From the NCBI GenBank assembly GCA_024223125.1, contig JAAEOP010000894.1, forward strand, positions 1 to 5,602: DNA of 5,602 bases. Reading direction: 5' to 3'. This DNA comes from Chloroflexota bacterium. Its GTDB lineage: Bacteria; Chloroflexota; Anaerolineae; Promineifilales; Promineifilaceae. Positions 1-5,602 of this stretch are shown piece by piece. The translations under genes were made by a program, and so were the position numbers. The stretch's first letter is position 1, and each line of letters starts with the position of its first letter. A model generated the notes under the pieces. The model worked only from the letters and a program-made list of their open reading frames with translations, was not told where the DNA came from and searched no databases.

Positions 1-1
1 C

Positions 2-247
2 CAGACCACCGCTCTGATAACCATTGCCCTCTGGAATACCACTATAACGCAATTTCTGTGGATCGGCGGTCTGGCAGCCGTGCCGGACATCACCCGGGGC
101 AGTTATCTATTTTTTCTGAAACCGGTCATCGCCGCCTGCCTAGCAGTAATATTTTTAAGCCAGACACTGACCGCCTGGCAGACGCTTGCAATTTTGGTAA
201 TCTGTGCATCGGTGGTGGTTGAGACTGTTTGGGCCAGGTTTAGATAA
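2..247 (+). CDS. EamA/DMT-family permease, C-terminal part (5' end outside window)
   Basis: This is an open frame from the left edge to a TAA stop, giving the last 81 residues of an integral membrane protein. Three hydrophobic stretches are visible: roughly residues 5-25 of the fragment (ALITIALW to the GGLAAVP region), 36-55 (YLFFLKPVIAACLAVIFL) and 60-78 (QTLAILVICASVVVE). The pattern of a small-residue, Pro-containing helix (LKPVIAA), a short polar turn (SQTLTAWQ), a final helix and a short basic tail (ARFR) is typical of the end of the second EamA repeat in drug/metabolite transporters. Such proteins are inner-membrane exporters or importers of small metabolites, with substrates that cannot be predicted from this end. 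The synthetase start follows 79 nt downstream on the same strand, so co-transcription is possible but not shown. Family assignment rests on about a quarter of a normal-length (about 300 aa) protein. Confidence 0.72.
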   Translation, partial: QTTALITIALWNTTITQFLWIGGLAAVPDITRGSYLFFLKPVIAACLAVIFLSQTLTAWQTLAILVICASVVVETVWARFR

Positions 248-268
248 ACAACTAAAGCGTGATATAAA
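239..268 (+). promoter_or_regulatory. Possible sigma70-type promoter for the acyl-CoA synthetase gene
   Basis: A TATAAA hexamer (263-268) lies 18 nt after TTTAGA (239-244). These match the -10 and -35 consensus at about 5/6 and 4/6 positions. The -35 part overlaps the end of the upstream permease gene. The surrounding gap (248-326) is strongly A+T-rich, so a chance match is quite possible. Confidence 0.25.
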
Positions 269-314
269 GTTAAAATTAAACACAGTCGCTTGATTTCAAA
301 ACCTGGTGCTTATC

Positions 315-321
315 AAGGAGG
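315..321 (+). promoter_or_regulatory. Ribosome binding site deciding the synthetase start
   Basis: AAGGAGG is a near-perfect Shine-Dalgarno sequence 5 nt before the ATG at 327. In the longer reading frame from GTG 306 this sequence would be coding, and no comparable site precedes GTG 306. The ATG at 327 is therefore preferred. Confidence 0.85.
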
Positions 322-326
322 AAAAC

Positions 327-1880
327 ATGGAGCAATTTAACAACCCGGATGTAATTATCACTGATGTGATGAGAAACCACGCCAAATGGCGAAAGGACAA
401 AACAGCTCTGGTATGCGGCAATCAGCGCTTGACATGGGGCGAATTTAACGAACGGATTAACCGACTGGCCAACGGCCTGAAAAAACTCGGCCTGAAAAAG
501 GGCGACAAGGTCAGCATGTTGACGACCAACAGTATCGAAATGGTCGAAATAATTTTCGGCACAGTGAAGGCCGGAGGTGTCATTGTACCGCTGTCGGCCA
601 TGGTCCCCGGCGATTCCCTGGCTCGCATGATCAACAACTCTGACTCGAAATTCTTATTCGTTGAATCAAAATTAATCGATGAAATCGCACCGCACCGGCC
701 CGACTTAACCAATATTACCAAAGACAATTTTTTCAGCGTAGGAGCGGATACCCAAGGATGGAATGCCTATAACGGCTTCATCCAGGAAAATTCAGACGCG
801 GAGGTATACGTGGATATGGTTTATGAAGACCCCTTCAATATCATGTACACGTCCGGTACCACCGGTGTGCCCAAGGGCATTTTGCATACCCACCACAACC
901 GGTTTCACTTTGCCGCCATGTTTGCCATCGATTTTAAAATCGACTCGGGTGCTACTAACATTGTGACCACATCGCTTTACGCCAACGGCACATGGCTCAC
1001 CTTCCTGCCCATCATGTTCGTGGGCGGCACCCTGGTCATCATGCCCGATTATGACACCACAGCCTGTATGGAATTGATTCAAAAGGAAAAATGTACCCAC
1101 ACCTTCATGGTTCCGACACAGTTTAAAATGCTCCTGGATCATCCTGACTTCAACCAGTATGACTTAGACTCTATGAAAATATGGCTTTCAGCCGGCTCGC
1201 CATTCCTGAAGCAGGACAAAGAGCAGGTATTAAAGCGTTTTCCCGGCGATCTTGTAGAGCTGTGGGGGTTGACCGAGGGGGTCGGAACAACTCTCAAACC
1301 GGAAGACATGGGCCAGAAGACGAGTTCCATCGGCCTCCCACCCGTGGGCTGGGATGTCGCAATCATCGATGATAATGACAATCTATTACCTCCGGGAGAA
1401 ACCGGTGAAATCATCGGGTTCAGTTCCTTTCTGATGCCTGAATATTACAAGCTGCCGGATAAAACTGCTGAGGCCATCTGGCGCGACGAACGCGGAAAAA
1501 CCTTTTTAAAAACCGGCGACATGGGCAAACTGGATGAAGACGGTTTTCTGTACATCCTGGACCGGAAAAAGGACATGATCATTTCAGGCGGTATCAATAT
1601 TTTTGCAAGCGACATTGAAGAGGTACTGGCCAAACATCCGGATGTTCAGGACTGCACCGTTATCGGTCTCCCCCACGAAAAATGGGGCGAAACACCCCTG
1701 GCACTGGCAATCCTGTATAAAGGTGCTAAGCTTTCTGCGGATGAACTCAAGGTTTGGCTTAACGGAAAAGTTGCCAAATTTCAGCGCGTATCCGGACTCA
1801 CCTGCGTAGATGACTTTCCTCGTAACGCACTGGGAAAGGTTTTGAAAAAAGAATTGAGAGAGGAGTACTCAAAGAAGTAA
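327..1880 (+). CDS. AMP-forming acyl-CoA synthetase (class I adenylate-forming enzyme)
   Basis: This 517-aa cytoplasmic enzyme should activate a carboxylic acid with ATP to an acyl-adenylate and then transfer it to coenzyme A. All core signatures are intact. The phosphate-binding loop YTSGTTGVPKG is at residues 174-184 and the adenine-site motif LWGLTE at 312-317. TGD at 396-398 contains the ribose-binding Asp398. The hinge region DRKKDMIISGG is at 412-422, and the catalytic lysine motif NALGK at 500-504 contains Lys504. The large N-terminal domain spans about 1-410 and the mobile C-terminal domain about 411-517, the usual length for the family. The start is ATG 327, set by an AAGGAGG site; a GTG at 306 would add seven residues. 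No transit signal or fused domain is seen. The gene converges on the LivK-like gene and stands alone on its strand. The substrate could be a fatty, aromatic or alicyclic acid. The nearby TRAP transporter, of a type known to carry organic acids including chlorobenzoates, makes an imported carboxylate plausible, but this is inference. Confidence 0.93.
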   Translation: MEQFNNPDVIITDVMRNHAKWRKDKTALVCGNQRLTWGEFNERINRLANGLKKLGLKKGDKVSMLTTNSIEMVEIIFGTVKAGGVIVPLSAMVPGDSLARMINNSDSKFLFVESKLIDEIAPHRPDLTNITKDNFFSVGADTQGWNAYNGFIQENSDAEVYVDMVYEDPFNIMYTSGTTGVPKGILHTHHNRFHFAAMFAIDFKIDSGATNIVTTSLYANGTWLTFLPIMFVGGTLVIMPDYDTTACMELIQKEKCTHTFMVPTQFKMLLDHPDFNQYDLDSMKIWLSAGSPFLKQDKEQVLKRFPGDLVELWGLTEGVGTTLKPEDMGQKTSSIGLPPVGWDVAIIDDNDNLLPPGETGEIIGFSSFLMPEYYKLPDKTAEAIWRDERGKTFLKTGDMGKLDEDGFLYILDRKKDMIISGGINIFASDIEEVLAKHPDVQDCTVIGLPHEKWGETPLALAILYKGAKLSADELKVWLNGKVAKFQRVSGLTCVDDFPRNALGKVLKKELREEYSKK

Positions 1881-1930
1881 GGTAGAAGGTGGAAGGTAAA
1901 AGACCCACAAAACCCTTTTCCTTCTACCTT
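1879..1930. terminator. Bulged inverted repeat between convergent genes, possible bidirectional terminator
   Basis: AAGGTAGAAGG (1879-1889) is perfectly complementary in inverted order to CCTTCTACCTT (1920-1930). The stem can continue with AAAAG (1898-1902) pairing to CTTTT (1915-1919) if eight bases on the left arm bulge out. This leaves a loop of about 12 nt and gives roughly 16 pairs. It sits directly between the two stop codons, where a shared terminator is expected. There is no clean T-run after the stem on either strand and G+C is modest, so intrinsic termination is not certain. Confidence 0.45.
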
Positions 1931-1946
1931 CAGCCTTCTCTACCTT
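1879..1946. repeat. AAGGTRR heptamer cluster across the convergent stop codons
   Basis: Three back-to-back heptamers occur on the plus strand: AAGGTAG (1879-1885), AAGGTGG (1886-1892) and AAGGTAA (1893-1899). The same AAGGTAG heptamer occurs on the minus strand at 1924-1930 and 1940-1946. The minus-strand copy at 1940-1946 supplies the TAG stop and the last Arg codon of the LivK-like gene, and the first plus-strand copy overlaps the TAA of the synthetase. Copy number and orientation are read directly. Whether this is a dispersed genomic repeat cannot be told from one window. Confidence 0.7.
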
Positions 1947-3184
1947 CTTGCTGCCTTTATTTCTTCCTCCGAACGCCAGATATCCGGACCTTTGAATTCC
2001 TGCAGATCATGATAAATGGGAAAAATGTAACCCGGATCATCGGACATACGACCGAAATAGGCAGAACAACTCAGCTGGTTGTCGATTTTTCGAAAATACA
2101 GTTCTCCACGTGTCGTTTTGACCGTCATGCCGCGCATCGCATCTTTAACGTTTTCAATATGGGTGTTGTTTGCTTTTTCGATGCCCTGTCTCAGAATATG
2201 AACGGCGTCATAGAGTAACACGGCCCAATCACTGGGATAACGATCAAATTTTGCTCGATATGATTTCACAAATTCATCCATCCGGAGATTACCGATATGC
2301 CCAAAAAAGGGAGCCCGGCATCTGCCATACAATCCGCGCCGGATACTGTTGGCCTGGTTTATGAGTTCGTGAAGACTCACTAGTCCACCAGGATTAGCAA
2401 CGGATTTAAATAATCGATAGTCTCGGCCATCCCTCATCCAGTAAATGTTGTCTGATCCGGCAATTGAGGCCAGGACAAAATCCGGCTTCCGGGCCATGAT
2501 GTCAACGATAAAAGAGTTAAACCGGGTTTGCCCGAGGCGTGGCCAATAAGCCGCTTTCAGCGTAATTTTAGGTGCAACCTTGCGGAAAAGATCGACCTGG
2601 ATTTCCTGGCTGGATCGGCCCCAGGCGTAATTTGAGGCAATGGTCACGTATTTGGCCCAGCCTTTCTCTTTCGCCAAATTCGCGATACCCATCACAACTG
2701 TTTTGGACATCATATATGTGTTCGGCACTACCGAATACGTATAGGGGCTGAAATCGATTTTTGTAATGTTTTCCGAGTTGCTGATCGGTGCAATATGCAG
2801 TACCCGATGATTCCTTAATATGGGCTTAATCGCCAGGGCACACGCACTTGAATAAGTGCCGATAACCGCTTTGACCCTATTTTTTTGGATCAGGCCTTTA
2901 ACGACCTTTTCCGAGACTTTCGGCCTGGTCTGCGTATCGCGTATGAAGAGTTTGATAGGGTATCTGCCAAGCAAACCGCCTTGAGAATTTATATCATTAA
3001 CGGCCAGTTCAAGTCCTTCAACAGCTTCTTTGCAATAAGGTGCCCCGGTGCCGGACAGACCTAGGGCTACTCCCAGGGGATAGGACTCCTCGGCTTTCGC
3101 TTGAGATGGTATCGATAACTCGCCAGCCAGAAGTAGTAAAACGATGAACACAAATAATACTGTTTTTAGATGATTCACCTTCAT
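1940..3184 (-). CDS. LivK-like periplasmic substrate-binding protein (Peripla_BP_6 type)
   Basis: This 414-aa exported protein should bind a small ligand in the periplasm, as the solute receptors of branched-chain-amino-acid-type ABC importers do. Residues 1-31 form a signal peptide: Lys2 and Lys7, a hydrophobic core at about 8-20, and an AKA|E cleavage site after residue 31. No lipobox cysteine is seen. The family pattern is clear: GLELAVNDINSQGGLLG (57-73), then RDTQTRP (82-88), AVIGTYSSACA (106-116), PISNSENIT (133-141), NYAWGRSSQ (185-193) and PSDWAVLLYDAVHIL (317-331). Together these give the two-lobed type I fold at normal length. The start is ATG 3184, chosen for the signal peptide and an AAAGGAAG site. 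An ATG at 3241 would add 19 polar residues ahead of the signal peptide. No LivH, LivM, LivG or LivF partner is visible. It follows the TRAP genes on the same strand after 203 nt. The ligand is unknown: amino acids, amides or aromatic acids are all known for this family. Confidence 0.9.
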   Translation of the reverse strand: MKVNHLKTVLFVFIVLLLLAGELSIPSQAKAEESYPLGVALGLSGTGAPYCKEAVEGLELAVNDINSQGGLLGRYPIKLFIRDTQTRPKVSEKVVKGLIQKNRVKAVIGTYSSACALAIKPILRNHRVLHIAPISNSENITKIDFSPYTYSVVPNTYMMSKTVVMGIANLAKEKGWAKYVTIASNYAWGRSSQEIQVDLFRKVAPKITLKAAYWPRLGQTRFNSFIVDIMARKPDFVLASIAGSDNIYWMRDGRDYRLFKSVANPGGLVSLHELINQANSIRRGLYGRCRAPFFGHIGNLRMDEFVKSYRAKFDRYPSDWAVLLYDAVHILRQGIEKANNTHIENVKDAMRGMTVKTTRGELYFRKIDNQLSCSAYFGRMSDDPGYIFPIYHDLQEFKGPDIWRSEEEIKAARR

Positions 3185-3190
3185 AATGCA

Positions 3191-3198
3191 CTTCCTTT
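3191..3198 (-). promoter_or_regulatory. Ribosome binding site deciding the LivK-like gene start
   Basis: On the minus strand AAAGGAAG ends 6 nt before the ATG at 3184. That ATG opens directly into a typical signal peptide, which supports it over the upstream ATG at 3241. Confidence 0.75.
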
Positions 3199-3286
3199 GT
3201 TTAAAAGCGGAAGTCGAGCCGAAAGTCGAGAAGGATCTCAAGATTAGAAATTCAGTAAGATAGGAGGCCGGAAACCAAAATGGTCA

Positions 3287-3315
3287 GTAGTAAGGATAGA
3301 ATCAACTTATGTCAG
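3287..3315 (-). promoter_or_regulatory. Weak promoter candidate for the LivK-like gene
   Basis: On the minus strand CTGACA (3310-3315) is 5/6 to the -35 consensus. It is followed after 17 nt by TACTAC (3287-3292), which is only 3/6 to the -10 consensus. Position and spacing fit a promoter about 100 nt before the start codon, but the -10 is poor. The 3185-3387 gap holds no gene that I can support. Confidence 0.18.
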
Positions 3316-3338
3316 CAGTACAATAGAGACGGCTGGAC

Positions 3339-3374
3339 AATTTTATCTCGAATTCCGATATTCGAGTTTAAATT
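3339..3374. terminator. Imperfect stem-loop after the TRAP large-permease gene
   Basis: CTCGAAT (3347-3353) and ATTCGAG (3360-3366) form a perfect 7-bp stem around a 6-nt loop. Flanking AATTTTAT (3339-3346) and TTTAAATT (3367-3374) extend it to 13 paired positions out of 15. It begins 13 nt beyond the dctM stop on the minus strand, so it could end or attenuate the TRAP transcript. On the minus strand the stem is followed by only a short T pair, so it is a weak intrinsic terminator. mRNA 3'-end protection or a protein-binding palindrome are alternatives. Confidence 0.4.
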
Positions 3375-3387
3375 TTAAGTGTTTACT

Positions 3388-4773
3388 TTATCCGTATGCA
3401 ATTGCCGGTAGCCAGATAACCAGCTGCGGCCAGATTGCAACGATCAAAAGGCCGATGAGCTGCAAAATGATAAAGGGTATCACACCTTTATAAATATCGA
3501 TCAGTTCGATTTCGGGCGGACAGATCCCTTTCAAATAGAACAGGGCGAACCCGACCGGTGGTGTTAAAAACGAGGTTTGCAGGCTCACTGCAATTAAAAC
3601 AACAAACCAGATCAATTCGGGGTTGTCCACAACGCCATGTCCATCGATTTGAAAACCCAGATTGGAGATGACAGGCGCAATCAGGGGCAAAACGATCAGG
3701 GTGATCTCGATCCAATCCAGGAAAAATCCCATCAGGAATATCGCGATCAATATAACGGTCATAATTCCGTAAGGACCCAGGGGAATTCCGGTTAAAACCC
3801 TTTCGATAAACTCGTCCCCACCGAGACTTCGTAAAACCAGTGCAAAACAGGTGGCACCCAGAAATATAGCGAAAATGTAAGCCGTTGTGTTGAAGCAAGC
3901 CTTGCTTACCTCAACAATCACCTTCCAGTTAAGTCTTTTATTAAATGCCGCAAGTATGGTCGCTCCCAAGGCACCTACCCCACTGGCCTCGGTTGGCGTA
4001 GTGATTCCGGCAAAGATCGATCCAAGCACTGCAGTGATCAGCCCCGCCGCGGGCAAAATGTTCTTAAACACATCCCATACCATACGCCATTGCAACGGCT
4101 TGCGATCCGGGTCGAGTGGAGCTGCTTTGGGCCGGACTAAACTGAAAACAAGGATATAGGCAATATACAGGGAGCCCAGGATGACTCCGGGTATCACAGC
4201 GCCCATAAACAAATCTCCCACGGACAGACCCAACTGATCGGCCATGATCACCAGCATAATACTGGGCGGAATCAGTATACCCAGCGTTCCGGAACCGGCA
4301 ATGGTACCCAGGGCCAGGTGTTTGGAATAGCCTTGCTTCAGCATGGCCGGTAGGCTCAGCAGGCCCAACAGAACAACCGATGCGCCGATGATACCGGTGG
4401 AGGCTGCCAGAATAATCCCGATGGTGGTGACGGTCACGGCTAAGCCGCCGCGCACCTTGCCGAACAGGCTCTGCATGGATTTCATCAAATTTTCTGCAAT
4501 GCCGGATCGGTCCAGCATCAGCCCCATAAAGATAAACATGGGCAGGGCCACCAGCACCCAGTTGTCCATAAATTTGTATATTCGATTTACCGACATGCCC
4601 AGTGTCAGGTAATCCAGGCCGGTAATTGTACCAAAATAAACATCAGAAAAATAGCCTACGATCGTATATAAGCATGCAACACCGCCGAGAACCCAAGCAA
4701 TGGGAAAGCCGGTAAACAGCAGACCAATGAAAGTCAGAAACATGGCGATAACGAGATAATCGTTAAATTCCAT
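3388..4773 (-). CDS. dctM: TRAP transporter large permease subunit, DctM type (mannitol/chloroaromatic class)
   Basis: This 461-aa inner-membrane protein is the ion-coupled transport subunit of a tripartite ATP-independent periplasmic transporter. It is hydrophobic throughout, with about 12 or more membrane segments. It has the two internal halves of the DctM fold, each with a re-entrant-loop signature: SGTLGILIPPSIM (161-173) in the first half and SFLTPPVGFALFYLKG (401-416) in the second. GITTPTEASGVGALGA (256-271), between them, is also highly characteristic. The GILIPPSIMLVIMADQLGLS stretch and the FFLDWIEITLIVLPLIAPV segment (350-368) resemble the subfamily first linked with mannitol and chloroaromatic acids (FcbT3-like). 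That subclass call is from memory of the family. The start ATG has a strong GAGGAGGG site inside the end of dctQ, and only 3 nt separate the two genes, so they are surely co-translated from one mRNA. Sodium coupling is usual for TRAP systems. The substrate is not readable. Confidence 0.95.
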   Translation of the reverse strand: MEFNDYLVIAMFLTFIGLLFTGFPIAWVLGGVACLYTIVGYFSDVYFGTITGLDYLTLGMSVNRIYKFMDNWVLVALPMFIFMGLMLDRSGIAENLMKSMQSLFGKVRGGLAVTVTTIGIILAASTGIIGASVVLLGLLSLPAMLKQGYSKHLALGTIAGSGTLGILIPPSIMLVIMADQLGLSVGDLFMGAVIPGVILGSLYIAYILVFSLVRPKAAPLDPDRKPLQWRMVWDVFKNILPAAGLITAVLGSIFAGITTPTEASGVGALGATILAAFNKRLNWKVIVEVSKACFNTTAYIFAIFLGATCFALVLRSLGGDEFIERVLTGIPLGPYGIMTVILIAIFLMGFFLDWIEITLIVLPLIAPVISNLGFQIDGHGVVDNPELIWFVVLIAVSLQTSFLTPPVGFALFYLKGICPPEIELIDIYKGVIPFIILQLIGLLIVAIWPQLVIWLPAIAYG

Positions 4774-4776
4774 TGG

Positions 4777-5304
4777 CTATGCCCTCCTCAATTGCGAAAT
4801 CGCTCTAACTAAACGTGATATCGTCGCCATAAGCAGCATTCCAAAGCTGAGTGGTATCACGGATTTAATTAGCCATCGCCAGGGCAAACCCATTGGGGCA
4901 TCCGAATGCTCATTGACCCGCCAGGATTCGTAAACGAAGTCCAGGCTTTGATGGAAAACCATGATAATAAAAGGCAGAAGCAGAAAAAGAATACCGAAAA
5001 TATCCCAGCGCAGCTTCCATTTTTCGGAAAGCCGGGCGTGGATAATATCGACCCGGATATGGGAATCCATCATCATCGCATAAGAAGCCCCGAACATAAT
5101 TCCCACAGCGTAAAGGTGCCACTGGATCTCCTCCAGGATAACAAGACCTCGACCAAGGCCGTACCGGAGAAACACCTGCAGGATAATAACAAATATCAAT
5201 ATCACATTGGCCCACATGACAACATGTCCGATGCGACGGATGAAGGTGTCCAACCCATCACAGAACCTGTTGGGAGTCTGTTTCTGCTTCTCTTCAACAC
5301 TCAT
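4777..5304 (-). CDS. dctQ: TRAP transporter small permease subunit, DctQ type
   Basis: This 175-aa inner-membrane protein pairs with DctM and the periplasmic receptor. Four membrane helices can be drawn at about residues 28-47, 62-80, 101-121 and 146-165, the expected DctQ topology. Family hallmarks are LRYGLG (46-51) after helix 1, EEIQWH (58-63) at the start of helix 2, the conserved D-H-R-D series (Asp80, His82, Arg84, Asp86) in DSHIRVDII, and SDAPMGLPWRWLIKSVIP (134-151) before helix 4. Length is normal. The start at ATG 5304 has a modest GGGAG site 6 nt upstream. The TAG stop lies 3 nt before dctM, whose ribosome binding site is inside this gene. The 117-nt gap to the receptor gene carries a hairpin that may tune the ratio of receptor to permease. 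Confidence 0.93.
   Translation of the reverse strand: MSVEEKQKQTPNRFCDGLDTFIRRIGHVVMWANVILIFVIILQVFLRYGLGRGLVILEEIQWHLYAVGIMFGASYAMMMDSHIRVDIIHARLSEKWKLRWDIFGILFLLLPFIIMVFHQSLDFVYESWRVNEHSDAPMGLPWRWLIKSVIPLSFGMLLMATISRLVRAISQLRRA
4782..4789 (-). promoter_or_regulatory. Strong ribosome binding site for dctM within the end of dctQ
   Basis: On the minus strand GAGGAGGG ends 8 nt before the dctM ATG and overlaps the last codons of dctQ. It supports translational coupling of the two permease subunits. Confidence 0.8.
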
Positions 5305-5340
5305 TTTGGTCTCCCGGATGAAACGGAATTAATGTGGATT

Positions 5341-5372
5341 TACAGGGGACGAACGGTTGAGCGTCCCCTGTA
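5341..5372 (-). promoter_or_regulatory. Perfect 11-bp hairpin between receptor and permease genes of the TRAP operon
   Basis: TACAGGGGACG (5341-5351) and CGTCCCCTGTA (5362-5372) are exact reverse complements around a 10-nt loop. The structure lies 49 nt past the dctP stop and 36 nt before the dctQ start on the minus strand. It is not followed by a T-run, so full termination is unlikely. Stable stem-loops at this spot in binding-protein operons are known to protect the upstream receptor mRNA from 3' exonucleases, or cause partial termination, so that receptor exceeds permease. That role is inferred here. Confidence 0.7.
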
Positions 5373-5421
5373 TCATCATGGTATTGCTTAAACTCCAACA
5401 TCGACAACCGATAACCACTTT

Positions 5422-5602
5422 CTACATTTTCGGTTTTTCGCGCGGTAAAAAACCCAGAGCCGACCAATAGGCATAGTCTTTGCGGAATGCCTGAAGATCA
5501 TCATAGGCCTCTTTAAACTGCGGACTCTTTGCCGATAGTTCGGTTGCGACCTCTTTCCAGGCACCCTTGTATGCCGCCAGCATTTTATCGGACCAGTACA
5601 TA
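5422..5602 (-). CDS. dctP: TRAP transporter solute-binding protein, DctP type, C-terminal part (start outside window)
   Basis: Reading the minus strand from the right edge gives 59 residues to a TAG stop, ending LGFLPREKPKM. The frame is open to the edge, so the gene continues beyond it. The amphipathic pattern KMLAAYKGAWKEVATEL, then FKEAYDDLQAFRKDYAYW, matches the closing helices of periplasmic receptors of the mannitol/chloroaromatic TRAP class, where a Trp-containing helix is followed by an F-x-x-x-Y-x-x-x-x-x-F-R segment. The receptor binds the solute in the periplasm and delivers it to DctQM. The gene order dctP-dctQ-dctM on one strand supports the call. The ligand-binding arginine and the signal peptide lie outside the window, so substrate class cannot be judged. 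Confidence 0.82.
   Translation of the reverse strand, partial: MYWSDKMLAAYKGAWKEVATELSAKSPQFKEAYDDLQAFRKDYAYWSALGFLPREKPKM

Noticed and set aside
306..326. Seven extra codons at the synthetase N-terminus from a GTG start.
   Set aside because: The stretch contains the AAGGAGG ribosome binding site for ATG 327, and no good site precedes the GTG.
792..1142. A 116-codon minus-strand open frame inside the synthetase gene, rich in His and Gly.
   Set aside because: It lies wholly opposite conserved synthetase sequence, including the P-loop region, and has no ribosome binding site or recognisable domain.
1889..2218. A 109-codon plus-strand frame from the repeat into the LivK-like gene.
   Set aside because: It is mostly antisense to the receptor gene and begins in the heptamer repeat, with no sign of a real protein.
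3185..3241. A 19-residue N-terminal extension of the LivK-like protein.
   Set aside because: It is polar and would bury the signal peptide. The internal ATG has a well-spaced AAAGGAAG site.
3488..3898. A 136-codon alternative frame inside dctM on the same strand.
   Set aside because: It overlaps the second half of DctM, whose frame carries the conserved motifs. The alternative is a frame shadow.
4906..5391. A 161-codon open frame on the plus strand, opposite dctQ.
   Set aside because: It is antisense to a clear membrane protein gene, gives a low-complexity polar translation with no family pattern, and runs through the intercistronic hairpin.

Overview
The window looks like ordinary bacterial chromosome of moderate G+C with tightly packed genes. 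The gene set is a TRAP transporter of the mannitol/chloroaromatic type, a branched-chain-amino-acid-type periplasmic binding protein and a stand-alone AMP-forming acyl-CoA synthetase. Together with the Gram-negative export signal, this suggests a proteobacterium or Desulfobacterota (sulfate-reducer-like) organism. That placement is inference: no marker gene is present.

Layout. Positions 2-247 (+) hold the last 81 codons of an EamA/DMT-type membrane permease. After a short A+T-rich gap comes a complete acyl-CoA synthetase (327-1880, +). It converges on a complete LivK-like periplasmic binding protein (1940-3184, -). Between and across the two stop codons lies a purine-rich heptamer repeat (AAGGTRR) that occurs on both strands and can fold into a bulged hairpin. 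Upstream of the binding protein on the minus strand, a 203-nt gap with an imperfect stem-loop separates it from a TRAP operon read right to left: the C-terminus of the solute receptor DctP (5422-5602, partial), a 117-nt gap with a perfect 11-bp hairpin, small permease DctQ (4777-5304) and large permease DctM (3388-4773). Only 3 nt separate dctQ and dctM.

Working model. DctP captures an organic acid in the periplasm and DctQM imports it using an ion gradient. The neighbouring synthetase could then activate a carboxylate to its CoA thioester. The LivK-like protein lies in the same orientation behind the TRAP genes, but no ABC permease or ATPase genes are visible, so its partner is unknown. The substrate cannot be read from the sequence.

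I found no convincing undescribed system. The points worth a second look are the non-coding structures at three gene junctions and the unpaired ABC-type binding protein next to a TRAP operon. Two start sites were moved inward from the longest possible reading frame because a good ribosome binding site, and in one case a signal peptide, supports the internal ATG.
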